A DNA stretch of 29,295 nt, taken from contig JBNGIO010005382.1 of the NCBI GenBank assembly GCA_049999805.1, positions 1-29,295 of the forward strand, in the 5' to 3' direction. A program made the position numbers and the translations under genes. The notes under the pieces are model-generated. The model was not told the DNA's origin. It ran no database searches and saw nothing but the letters and a program-made list of their open reading frames with translations. Origin of the DNA: Folioceros fuciformis (lineage: Eukaryota > Anthocerotophyta > Anthocerotopsida > Anthocerotales). This document shows, piece after piece, positions 1 to 9,654 of this stretch (positions are counted from its first letter, which is position 1; each line of letters starts with the position of its first letter).

Positions 1-236
1 GACAGGAGGAGGTGTCCAGTTGTGTGCAGGGCTTTCGGTGTGGGACAGGAGGAGGTGTCCAGTTGTGTGCAGGGCTTTCGGTGTGGGACAGGAGGAGGTG
101 TCCAGTTGTGTGCAGGGCTTTCGGTGTGGGACAGGAGGAGGTGTCCAGTTGTGTGCAGGGCTTTCGGTGTGGGACAAGAGACGGTGTCTAAATTGTGAGC
201 AGGGGCTTTGGTGGTGTGGGATTAGACTGGGACAAG
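1..236. repeat. 43-bp minisatellite, four near-identical copies plus decayed copies
   Basis: Exact copies begin at 1, 44, 87 and 130, each starting GACAGGAGGAGGTGTCC and ending CTTTCGGTGTGG. After 173 the unit decays (GACAAGAGACGGTGTC and so on) to about 236. The array is cut by the window edge, so the true copy number is unknown. Because 43 is not a multiple of three, the repeat is read in all three forward frames in turn and happens to be stop-free; the resulting 74-residue frame is a by-product, not a gene. Confidence 0.93.
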
Positions 237-1172
237 AGAGGTGACAAATGCTGAACAGGCTAGACTTTCGATATGGGACGTCGAGAGGACGGGTTTTCGG
301 TGGCGTGAGTTAGGAGAAGTAAGTGAAACGTCGCATATCATCGTCTGGAAGATGTAATTGTAAAAGTGCGGGTGGACATATCTGCATGAGGCTGACAATA
401 TTATCCGTCGTTTCGAGATTACATTCATCGAGTGTAGAAAGTAAAGTTTGGATTTAAACTACTACAGGCACGGGCGGGTCGCACATACTATTTCTGATCA
501 ATGCAGTTCGTTGCTGTAGCGATGACGCATTTTCATGTGGGACACGCCAAGAATGTTACTCGGCGAACTGATTTTAGCTGTACCTTCCGATTTAGCGACG
601 ATGGTTAGTACACTGCCCAGTTACTAACTCGTCAAGGAGAAAACTTGATACCATCAAGCTAGGAGCCAACTTTGCGACAGGGCGGACAACCTGGACGATA
701 TACAACTCTTTAGGCAGAAAGGGTTTCAGCCTGAAAACATCTGATGATCACTTCAACTTAGGGGCCACATCACTTCCATTCAGGGGCCACATCACTTCAA
801 CTTCAGCCACGCAATACATTACAGACATGGCTGTGGTTTACAACCTCTCCCAGGAAGTGGACAAGATGTCGCAATTATGATTCACTCTTGAACTGAGGAC
901 TGCTCTAGGACTGTACAGAACTGGAATGAAAACCCATTTTCGGTCCAGACAACCCGTCTCATCTGTGGTGACCGAAAAACGATTGGATGACACATTGCGG
1001 GAGACTCAATAACGAAGAATCTCCGACGGTGAGACAACTTTGCCAACGAGAAACGAACCTGCCCGCACTCTGCCTTCAGGAAAACTCACCTATGCTGGTA
1101 TCAGTGGCTCTTGGAACACATTTCACATCACCTTCTGAGCGGCCGAGATCCCAAGAGCAATCAACGAGACCT

Positions 1173-1206
1173 CATCCAGCTCACATCAGATATTGTGAGC
1201 TGGATG
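1173..1206. repeat. Perfect inverted repeat (13-bp stem, 8-nt loop)
   Basis: CATCCAGCTCACA at 1173-1185 is the exact reverse complement of TGTGAGCTGGATG at 1194-1206, with an 8-nt spacer. It lies in gene-free DNA, and no gene end near it would make it a terminator. Confidence 0.85.
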
Positions 1207-1470
1207 TGAACACAGGTTGCGACCATCGTCTCCGAGTGCGTTCACGTCTGCACCTCGATAGTGCAAACCATACTATACAACACCAGAATGTCCACTACCA
1301 GTATACCAACTGCCCATACTGCTTAACGTATTTGGGGTCAAAGCTGCTGGGACATGAGAATGCGAACCATTAGATCCTGCTTTGCTAACATACCTGTGTG
1401 ATGCCGATCTACCTATGTTGAATTTGTGTCATGAAACCTGGAACGAAAGCAAATGAAGAAATTTCTCACG

Positions 1471-1488
1471 TCCCACAACGTTGTGGGA
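1471..1488. repeat. 18-bp perfect palindrome
   Basis: TCCCACAACGTTGTGGGA reads the same on both strands and is centred on AACGTT. It is not next to a recognised gene, so no regulatory role is assigned. Confidence 0.85.
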
Positions 1489-1736
1489 AGACGACACCAT
1501 GAAGATATGTAAACATTCATGGCTTCATTCGTTCACTGTATCCTGATTCACAGTGAGCCATCCTTCCGCAGCAAACGCATGGCCCAGCTCTAAAATAACC
1601 CGGGATGATGGTGAACGAGAGTCTAACTTCCTGATCCGATAGACACACCCTGCAAACAGTGTCGAACTGGCAACAGCGCAAACTGGTGGTTACCTCAAGG
1701 AAAAGCAGAGACTCGTGACAGAGGAAAGGCGGACAT

Positions 1737-1765
1737 CAACCAACCAACCAACCACCCACCCACCC
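1737..1765. repeat. CAAC/CACC compound microsatellite
   Basis: Four CAAC units grade into three CACC units over 29 bases. This is a simple tandem repeat in intergenic DNA. Confidence 0.85.
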
Positions 1766-1910
1766 AGTACCATCAGTGTAGTGTTCGGTGGGTAGGGCGT
1801 CTACCAACGGTAACCAGCCAAGAAATCAAAACCAGGTCTAACGGGTGCAGTAAAGTTATATACATTTACCAAACCTTGGTGAGTCCTCCCCTCCTTCTCA
1901 CCTTCACCAG

Positions 1911-2289
1911 TCATCCAATTAAGAATTTGCACACAGTCCTCAACTCAGCGATAGCGTTCATCGAAGCCGTGATAACGTTTACACCGTTCTCGGCATCGAG
2001 AAGATGGTCTGGAAAACAATGAGACAGTCGCCCGCAAGGATTCTCCCCAATGTCCTGCTGACTCTTTGACCCTTGAACTTGAGGACAAACAGCATACAGC
2101 CTCCGTCCACCACTGCCGCCGCCGCAACGCCGCAAGTGGAACAGACAAGAAGAAGCTGTGCCACGTTGCCTTACTTGCGGCGTCTCCCGTCAACAAAGCC
2201 AGAGTGCCACCACGTAGCGAAGTGACTGTCTCATCGTCTTCTCGACTATCTTCCCCTGCCACCAGCCTCCAAGACCCTGCGCACGGCAA
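1911..2289 (-). CDS. Weak candidate: 3' exons of an unrecognised spliced gene
   Basis: The reverse strand has a pyrimidine-rich acceptor (CTCATTGTTTTCCAG) leading into an exon at 2008-1911 that ends in TGA and reads ...HLLDAENGVNVITASM.... An upstream frame ending ...LALLTGDAA stops at a GTAAGG donor (exon end 2175). The two exons join in phase across a 166-nt intron (2009-2174). No ATG or further upstream exon could be fixed, and no family is recognised. Competing frames in the GC-rich part are also open, so this may be chance. Confidence 0.22.
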
Positions 2290-2880
2290 ACCCTTGGATG
2301 CGCTTCAGCTCCGCCCCCAGGCAGCGAGGCCTCTGCTTCTTCCAGCTGCAAAAATTGCGACACTAAAGTGGCGCGTTGAGCTTTCCTGCTTGTCCCTCTT
2401 CCACAACCCGGAAGTCCCATATCGTGCATGTGTAGGGCACGCTGACCTCCATAGGCGAGGTCGTGGGCGTGGCATGTCCACTACATTGGACCCGGTCGCA
2501 CTGATTTAAAGTGTGACGCCCACGTCCTACGATTGCGACCCGAAGATATTTTCTTTACTTTTGAGCCCGGAGATATTTCCTAAAAATACACGGTGCATTT
2601 TGGACCACATAGTAGCATGAGATATCGACATAAGAAAACAGGGATGAAAGACCCATTCCATGAGCTAACCAATATTGGAAACTCGATGTTCCTCCTCACA
2701 ACAGAGGGCGTCCTGACTCATTCAAGAGCGTTGAGGAACAAAGTGGGTTGCAGCACTGGAGACCGTTTCCCATGAGCCCTCCCGTGCTCTGTTCAATCTG
2801 TAGCCGACAGTTATACTTTTCCCATGATCAAGCACCTGCCCTGTCCGTGTGTTAGGAGGATTTTCTCCTAATGTATCGAG

Positions 2881-3985
2881 TCAAGTGTACTCCGCAAGAG
2901 ATTGTCCAGCGAAGTATTGCTCAAGGAGAACATTGTCGCTAGATTGCAGCTCCCACAGGTTCCCAGAAGCCACCACAGTGCCCTTGTTCAACAGAGTAGC
3001 TCTGGTGACTAGCCTTTTGACCTGTTCCGTGCTGTGCGAAACAAGGACTACGGTCAACCCCTGCTCTCGTTGTAGCTTGGAAATGGTCTCTTCAACCAAG
3101 GTTGTGGCTGCCTGGTGGCAGCAAACGAACTCAGTCCACTTCGCATGCAATACCCGCGAACAAATCCAAATGCAGCATCCAGGTTGACACGAGCTTGCCT
3201 GATCTAACGAGCTGGTCGGCTCATCCAGGAGCAAGACTTCCGGCTTGTTGGCAAGAGTTCTCGCGAGGGCAACTCGTTGAGCTTCACCCCCAGACAACTC
3301 CTTCACGTCCTTGTGCATGAAGCTGACAGCGGGGTCCCCAATTCCCGACTGCAGCAGCAATTCTTGAACCTCCTCAGCCGGCAAATGGAGGCCTCTCAAA
3401 GCTGGGCCATACCGGACGTTGTCAGCCACAGTCCCTGCACATTCAGACGCATGACATCTCTGGTTATGGTGGTGGGCATGGAGAAAACCCAAGCCGTGAA
3501 GTCAACACAGGCAGAACTCAAAAGTGCTTGCCAGAGCAGTTTCTGCACCATCAAACAGGCAGGCTGTTTGGAACAACATGCCCACCCGTCGACGCAAGTG
3601 GATCACATCCAATTGTGTGACATCAAGCCCATCGAAAAAGACAGCCCCGGCAGGCGGCTCCCACATTCGGTTCAGCGCCCGCAGGACCGTTGTCTTGCCA
3701 CTCCCAGAAGGGCCAATAAGGCCATGCACCTCACCCGCCATAATCTGCAGGCTGACTTCCTCCAGAAGAGGGGACCCATTCGCAGCTCTCCTCGTCAATC
3801 CCCGCACGCTGATCTTCACGCCCGCACCAGCCGAGCTCTGGGGAGCCTTCTGCGCCACAAGCGTAGTTCTCGGTGGTGTGAGGAGAGAACAACACAACGC
3901 AGGCCAAGGAGACGATGCATGCCAGAGTAAGGCTTACAGGGTTCGGTGCTGACAGAAACATCGGCTTGCACAAGGTCGCGGCCAT
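2881..3985 (-). CDS. STAR1: STAR1/ABCI17-like ABC transporter ATP-binding protein
   Basis: Four exons (3985-3938, 3849-3549, 3434-3199, 3111-2881) join in phase to give 271 residues, close to the ~263 of plant STAR1. Visible motifs are Walker [10 protein letters not shown] (62-70), Q-loop MLFQ (Q110), signature LSGGE (163-167), Walker B LLLDE (184-188) and the switch histidine in VSHS (H221). The segment [10 protein letters not shown] is typical of STAR1. There are no membrane segments. The family pairs with a separate membrane subunit (STAR2/ALS3), and the rice complex exports UDP-glucose and confers aluminium tolerance; that role here is inference. The ATG at 3985 opens a 16-residue first exon ending at GTAAGC. 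The third intron (3198-3112) appears to use a GC donor (CAG|GCAAGC), which gives the family length between the D-loop and the next helix. Phosphate-type bacterial ABC ATPases are relatives. Confidence 0.88.
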
Positions 3986-4165
3986 ATCGGATACTGGCGG
4001 TCTACAACATCCTCGTCCAAGCCCTATAAATTGCGGGCAGCAATGTTGTTCTAGAATGATGCTAATCTGCGAGCGTAATGCTTCGGGGATAGTTCCCCGC
4101 CCGCTAAAACTTTGTCCAATTCGTCGTATCTTTACAACTGTGAATTCGGGCTAGGGGCCATACAT
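3986..4165 (-). promoter_or_regulatory. Short intergenic region upstream of the STAR1-like gene
   Basis: This 180-bp gap lies between the thioredoxin stop codon and the ATG of the STAR1-like gene, both on the reverse strand. It must hold the thioredoxin 3' end and the ABC gene promoter. No clear TATA box is visible in the expected orientation. Confidence 0.4.
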
Positions 4166-5319
4166 TTATTCGTATCTCACAAGAAGACGGGATATGGACT
4201 GTTCCAGACGCGCTCGATCCCTTGTAGGAAACTGCTCCACCCTACATCCATCCTGGAAGACACGGACTATCTAGCTCTAAGACTAAGATGAGTGAAATAG
4301 CTTGAGCACCGAGAGGAAACTGCTTGTTGAACATCAGTAGACTTACCACGAAGAAAGAAAACATCGGCACGTGTCGGATTGAGTAGACTCTGGCCATATC
4401 CTGTTGGTCATGGGAGGCTTAGAGTTACTCCTTGAAGAAGCGAAGAAAATGACCTCTACAACAAGTGCAATGGCTCATGGGAAGACATAACATGGAAACT
4501 CGAGGCATACCGTCAAGTCGTCATATTCGTCTCTGACATTGTGCTTGACAAATAGGACCCCTCTTTCAGACTCGAAGTTACTTTCTTCATCACTGAACCC
4601 CTATATTGACATCAGATGACACGCACGTAGCAAATAAGAACCCAAGCATGGACCATCTTCAGCTGCTGAGCCTGAGACGAGGTTCTATCGAGATAGGCTC
4701 ACTCACCCTCTTGCACATTTTCACAAATTGAGGAAGCAAATATTTACAGGCTCCACAGGATGAATTGTAGAAGTCAACCACTACCTACACAGGGTGCCTG
4801 CAGTAAGCTCTAAAACAAGACAAAGGTGTATACGAGCAGAACCAAACAGGGAACGAAGAGAAGAACAAACCAGGTCATTTGCAGCTTCTGCTTCCTTCAG
4901 AACCTGCTCAAATTCTGCGAAACTGAACACCTCCCGGACACAGTCCACGGGACAAGTCACCTCTGCTTCAGCCTGACGAGCTTCTTCCTCCTGAAAGAGT
5001 CTACAAACGCGAGTCGGCAACCAGCTCTCGAAGGATCCAGGTGCTACGCCACAAGCTCCAAACCAATATGTACATAAGAAAAAAAAAGCAAGCGAAGCTC
5101 CACCTGCTGCCGCCTCCAGGATTGATCAAGATGGTGCCTTCGATCAATACGTATGCCTGCACCAGGACGCATTCGCTCCTTCACACGACTAACCTTGGAT
5201 TTCTTAGGGCTCCAGATCACTGAGCCCGATCTCCACAACCACGGTTTGCCACGAGGAATATCACAAGCAACCGAGCCGGCACTACCCGGCACTAGTGCTG
5301 AGAAAGTTGCAGAGCTCAT
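4166..5319 (-). CDS. Atypical (ACHT-like) thioredoxin, probably plastid-targeted
   Basis: Six exons (5319-5104, 4990-4871, 4784-4707, 4600-4511, 4400-4347, 4252-4166) join with every intron in phase 0 to give 214 residues. The first exon resembles a transit peptide, rich in Ser, Ala, Arg and Lys and poor in acidic residues. The thioredoxin fold follows: VREVFSFAEFEQVL, then VVVDFYNSSCGACK with redox cysteines C122 and C125, then a beta strand VLFVKHNV, then the cis-proline loop RHVPMF (P180) and a C-terminal helix. SCGAC replaces canonical WCGPC, as in plastid ACHT thioredoxins, which oxidise or reduce plastid enzymes using 2-Cys peroxiredoxin. Exons are 54-120 nt, so most are too short to show up as long open frames. 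Only about 180 bp separate its stop from the STAR1-like start. It is divergent from the superoxide dismutase gene. TrxL2-type thioredoxins are an alternative assignment. Confidence 0.85.
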
Positions 5320-5482
5320 CTGGCAAGGCCCAGCATATGCAAGCAGGCTCAGGTCGATCCTCAGCTTCCAATTCAGACAGCAATTCCCTTCGTAGCTTCT
5401 TGCAAGAAGGTGTTTACACCAGAGCGACGAGACGTCGGCCTACGCTTCGTTCCTAAGCGTTTCCATCGTGATTCACCTAGAG

Positions 5483-5523
<41 letters not shown>

Positions 5524-5715
5524 AAAAGCCCTCTGCAGCAGCCGGGGAAGGTTCCTCGTCACACGAAACAAACTATGGTTAAGCATCAGTTCAGGCTTCA
5601 GCTGGGGAAAGTCTGGAATCTTCTGTTCATTGAAATTCGTTCGCATTGGGTCGTCACTTCCACGGCTTGCGTTTGTGTTGCATCGCGGGACCCTCTCCGG
5701 TAGCGGCAGTGGAAG
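5320..5715. promoter_or_regulatory. Divergent promoter region between thioredoxin (-) and CuZnSOD (+)
   Basis: The two genes start 396 bp apart and point away from each other, so this stretch probably carries both promoters and 5' leaders. Its outstanding element is an uninterrupted run of 37 adenines at 5483-5519. Poly(dA:dT) tracts exclude nucleosomes in eukaryotic promoters; applying that here is inference. Confidence 0.55.
5483..5519. repeat. Homopolymer A37 tract
   Basis: Thirty-seven consecutive A residues follow AGAG and precede TGGCAAAAGCC. No target-site duplication or retrotransposed body is evident beside it. The exact length is prone to sequencing error. Confidence 0.9.
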
Positions 5716-6835
5716 ATGGCTCCCCTCAAAGCAGTAGCCGTTCTTGTCGGCAGCGACATCACTCCGAACACTAAAGGAGTGGTGACCTTCACGGACGACG
5801 GTAGCGGTGCGTGCTTCAGATTTCCCGCTCCTCTGCAATGTGGCTATCTTCTTGCGCGCTGTGTGCTTCTGCACTGCAGTAGCTCAGCTTGGTGGTTTCA
5901 GTTATATCTGGATTGCCCAGCTCTCCTAACCACTCCCTGTGCAATTGTGTGAGAACAGGGAAGACTTTTGTGGATGCAAGAGTCGAGGGTCTGGAGCCGG
6001 GGCCACATGGTTTCCATGTGCACGCTCTAGGCGACACAACGAACGGGTGCTTGTCTACTGGTAAGATTAGAGGCTCCGTCTTCCGTTTTGGGCAGGGGTT
6101 TCAGGCTTTCTCCCGGTTCTGATGGAGTTGAGGATGGCCTAATGCCTCTAACGTCAGTCACGATATCGATTTGCAGGGGCACATTTCAATCCCGAAGGCA
6201 AGGAGCATGGTGCTCCTGAAGATGCCGTCCGCCACGCTGGAGATCTTGGCAACATTGAAGTTGGACCAGATGGTAATTGTCTCGATCACTTGATTCTGCA
6301 GTGTCGCACCACTTGCCGGTTGGCTCTTAGTCGAGGACACTGGTGTCCTAAGCGTTACCTGTCATCGTGATTTTTCAGGTGTCGGCGTCCTTAAGCTTCA
6401 CGACACTCAGGTTCACTGTTTGCTCCATGTGTTTTGTTTTTTCCCGTTTTCTCTAAATCCTTGCACTCCGGGTGCGCTTGTGTGGGAGCTGACATATTCG
6501 TCTGTAGATTCCTCTTTCTGGTCCCAACTCTATTATCGGCCGTGCTGTGGTTGTTCATGCTGACCGTGACGATCTTGGAAAAGGTGTCTTAAATGTTATT
6601 AGCTTCTGCAGAGTTCTTTGTTGAAAACTTCAGCGATGCGTCCCATCTGATCGTCTACTTCCATGCGTGTATGTAGGTGGTCATGAGCTGAGCAAGCAGA
6701 CAGGAAATGCTGGAGGAAGAATTGCCTGCGGTAATAAACGTTGGCTGTAGAAGTGTTCGGGATGCGTGGGTTGTCTGACCACGATTTGGTGGCGTGGGTT
6801 CTGCAGGTGTTATCGGCTTCCAGGCAGCCTCTTGA
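5716..6835 (+). CDS. CSD: Cu/Zn superoxide dismutase, cytosolic type
   Basis: Seven exons (5716-5806, 5959-6060, 6177-6272, 6379-6410, 6508-6583, 6677-6730, 6807-6835) give 159 residues, against ~152 for plant cytosolic CSD1. It converts superoxide to peroxide and oxygen. All metal ligands are present: H50 and H52 ([10 protein letters not shown]), bridging H67, H75, H84 and D87 (HAGDLG), and H124 (VVVHAD). The disulphide cysteines C61 and C150 and the [10 protein letters not shown] signature are intact. The protein begins [14 protein letters not shown] with no transit or signal peptide, so the cytosol or peroxisome is likely. A short insertion (SDITPN) after the first strand accounts for the few extra residues. 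All introns are GT-AG. Its promoter is shared with the divergent thioredoxin gene, and its 3' end faces the RID3-like gene. Confidence 0.97.
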
Positions 6836-7315
6836 AGCGCAGTTAGAGCCAGGAATGAGGCAATGCGATGTAGCTTCAGTTTCGTAATCAATGTATGTTG
6901 AGTCTTCAAGCTAGTCCACCGTCCCTTCGCAGCGCCAACCCCGCGGTGTAGTCCTGTGCAGGACAGCTGCGTTTGGACTGAAACTCTCTCCCTAGTCTTC
7001 GACCTTCATCCAGTGTGCTTTCCAGTATCGTGCAACGAGGGGTACGATTCAGGAACCAGCCATTTGGTGGTTCTTCCATGGGATATCATTCTGCAACAAT
7101 ACTATTCTACAGACAGTTTTTGCTTTCCGCTCGAAAAATCATTGCATCCGTCACGGCCAACGTTCTAGTTGTGCACAAGTCCAAAACATGTCAGCATCCA
7201 TCCTACCTAATACTCTGCTCAAACAGCTCATATCGCGAGCACGTCCCTCATGAGGGAAGGTGCCCAGTATGTTTCAGAACCTACTCGCCGAAGCGGTCAA
7301 AATTGAGAACGCAAG
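6836..7315. other. Convergent intergenic region, no gene seen
   Basis: This 480-bp stretch separates the 3' ends of the SOD gene (+) and the RID3-like gene (-). Forward frames here show no conserved domain. It presumably holds the two 3' untranslated regions and polyadenylation signals. Confidence 0.55.
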
Positions 7316-9654
7316 TCACTTGTCTCTAGTTTTATCACCCACCTTACCACGAGCCCTTCCTTTCTCCTTTTCTTTTTCTCGGTCCTTCTCACTTTCTTTC
7401 TCGTCTTCCTCGTCTCTATCCTTGTTAGCTGACCCCATAAGCTCATCAACACAAAAACAATACAGCTCTTGGTGAAGCTGTTGCCATTGCTGACCATTGT
7501 TGAGAGCCCGCCGCAGTTCTGATCTCAATCGTTCCAACTCCATCTGCATGGCGGCGGTCGACCCTCGTTGCTGCGAACAACATGACATGAAGCAATGAGA
7601 GGAGCTCAGCAGAGTTCACCAGGATCTTGAAGAAGGCCTGCACGTGAATGAAGGAAAAGACAGTTGTCTTACCTCCAGTTCCTTGATTTGGCGTTCCATG
7701 GCAGCCTGACTAAAGCAGAGTGCCTGATCCTCATCATCGTTGGCTGGCAGAACGACCAATGGGCCATCCCAGGGATTCTGATCTTGTGATGTTGTTTCTG
7801 GCACCGTGTACTTGGCAAGTTGCGCCACTGGGAGAATGGGTACTCTTCTGCGGCCTTGCTGCTCTGCTGTAGACCCGGCTTGCAATGTGGGAGGTCGAGG
7901 CAATACCAGTAGGCTGCTTATCGGGCCTGCAGTGGCAGCTAAAATCAGTGACACATGATGGACCCTGGAGCTACACGATGCATGCTGTTGCCACAGTGGT
8001 GTTCTCGTCATCAACAGGTGCAGCAATCACCCACAATGAAAGTACCTTACCTTTGCTGTGGGTGAAAGTCCGAACCACCTGGCGACTAACGGTATCCCAT
8101 ACGCGTGCAGTTCCATCTTCTGAACCAGATACTAGCGACACTCCATCCATGCTGAATGCCAGGGCAGTGACAGCTCGGCTATCATCACCTAATAGTACTT
8201 CAAGTGAGAAATTGGCCATGTGGAAATCCAGCAGGGTCTTTCATATCTGTCAACAGCCGCATCATGAGGACAACCATCACCTGTGGCCAACAAGGGCAGC
8301 ATCTGTTCCAAGGAGGCCATCCCCGATGATGCCAGAAGTGGTGGGTACTCCAAAATTAAGAGCCGTGATGAATATCCTGCCATCTGTCCCACCAGCATAC
8401 AAATCATACTCCCCAGTGTCCAAGGCCACAGCATTTAATGCTGTCGGAAATACAATGGATCGGAGTAGGGTTCCTAATGCAAGGCTCCATATCTGCACGA
8501 ACGACATGTCGACTCCGTATTACAGACTAGAGAACCGTAGGGCATAATCTAAACGCAAAATAGGAGAGAGCTAAAAGTTCACACCTTGCAAGTATGATCC
8601 AGCGAGCATGATACAACAATGGCACTTGATGAGCCTGAGCCAGCCAAAAGTCCGGTCACTGGGAGAGTGTGATCTGACCACCCATACATTGCTGGCACTT
8701 GTGCTTCAACCATGTTTGTGTCTTCCATAGCATCTGCCACCCTGTAACACTGCAAACTTCAGCTACCTCAAAAGCTGCGGAAACAAATATTAGAGTAAGC
8801 CATCTCAAGTCCTGTTCCTAGAGAAAAAAATCGTTGACACATACTTTGCACAGAGGCTTGCAGACATCATGGAAGTACATGGAATACTAATAAAGCTGTG
8901 CTTTCCAGAGCTTGAGGTCACAAACACACGGCGCCACTGACGGACACACCCACCTGACCAGGTTCCACACGTTGACAAGCCCATCTTCAGCGCCAGAAAT
9001 GAGCAGAGAATCGTCATCAGAGAAAACCAGACAGGTTACGGCTTTGTAGTGCCCTGGCCAAACTTTGACGAGCTTGCCAGTAGGTATCTGCACACAAGCC
9101 AGAACATATCACGTCACACCCATCATTCCATTCTGTCTCCCCAACAAAATCGAGACCCAGATGTGGCATGGGCTGCGGAGTAGCAAAGTGATGTGTAGTG
9201 CTTCCCACCTCCCACAGGTAAATTCTTCCGGAGCTGCCACCACCAGCGAGATAGGTCCCGTCAATCGTAGAGGCGAGCGGTACGATGGGTTCAATCGGAA
9301 AGCTTTTCACCGCAACTTGATTCTGTGACAGCGTTGGGCATCCATCCGCTGCAACAGTCAATGGCCACACCACAACCCAGCACCCAATTTGCACCAGGCA
9401 AGTAACCGCCTTGCGCAGCAACGCAAACAAAAGCGGCGGCTCACCTTGTGCCAAGCCCAGAAGAAGATGGAGCCTCCGGAGGCGGGAGGCTTAGGCACCT
9501 GAGCGGCAGCTAGATAGTGATCCCCTATGCAGGTCAGAGCATTGCGGGGAGCCGCACAGGAGCGCAGATGCGTCAAGGGAGCTCCAGTTGCCAAATCCCA
9601 GCAGGTAACGCCCACGTCCACGGGTGAGCACACCACCAGGTAGCCAATGGCCAT
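7316..9654 (-). CDS. RID3: RID3/IPI3/WDR18-like WD40 protein (60S ribosome maturation)
   Basis: Eight exons (9654-9445, 9322-9209, 9087-8954, 8741-8585, 8492-8349, 8237-8051, 7926-7673, 7570-7316) join in phase to 484 residues. Six WD-type blades are visible through SPVDVGVTCWDL, SGRIYLWE, DGLVNVWNLV, LDHTCKIWSL, DGRIFI and DGTARVWD. The C-terminus carries a coiled coil (AMQMELERLRSELRRAL) as in Arabidopsis RID3, then a Lys/Glu/Arg-rich low-complexity tail of about 35 residues. IPI3 is part of the Rix1 complex acting on pre-60S particles in the nucleolus; RID3 mutants fail to regenerate shoots. The ATG at 9654 is chosen because MAIGYLVVCS aligns with the family start. The exon 5/6 junction is the weakest: GGA|GTACCC to GAAAG|ACC is the best in-phase choice found, giving a loop a few residues longer than in Arabidopsis. 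Confidence 0.88.

Larger units (their letters stand above)
237..1910. other. No gene recognised; intergenic DNA with small repeats
   Basis: I see no conserved protein in any frame. A 128-codon forward frame (987-1373) has no recognisable domain and no convincing splice context. The stretch holds a 16-bp direct repeat (GGGGCCACATCACTTC at 761 and 783), a perfect 13-bp stem hairpin (1173-1206), an 18-bp perfect palindrome (1471-1488) and a CAAC-to-CACC microsatellite (1737-1765). Confidence 0.6.

Noticed and set aside
1-236. Tandem array considered as CRISPR or as a repetitive-protein gene
   Set aside because: Units are directly adjacent with no unique spacers, the genome is clearly eukaryotic, and the 43-bp period shifts frame at each copy.
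3502-3897. Start of the ABC protein at an alternative TTG codon (3897)
   Set aside because: There is no ATG in that frame before the stop at 3934-3936. Splicing a GTAAGC...GCGCAG intron links it in phase to ATG 3985.
5483-5519. A37 tract as the tail of a retroposed sequence
   Set aside because: No flanking target-site duplication and no recognisable processed copy precede it on either strand.
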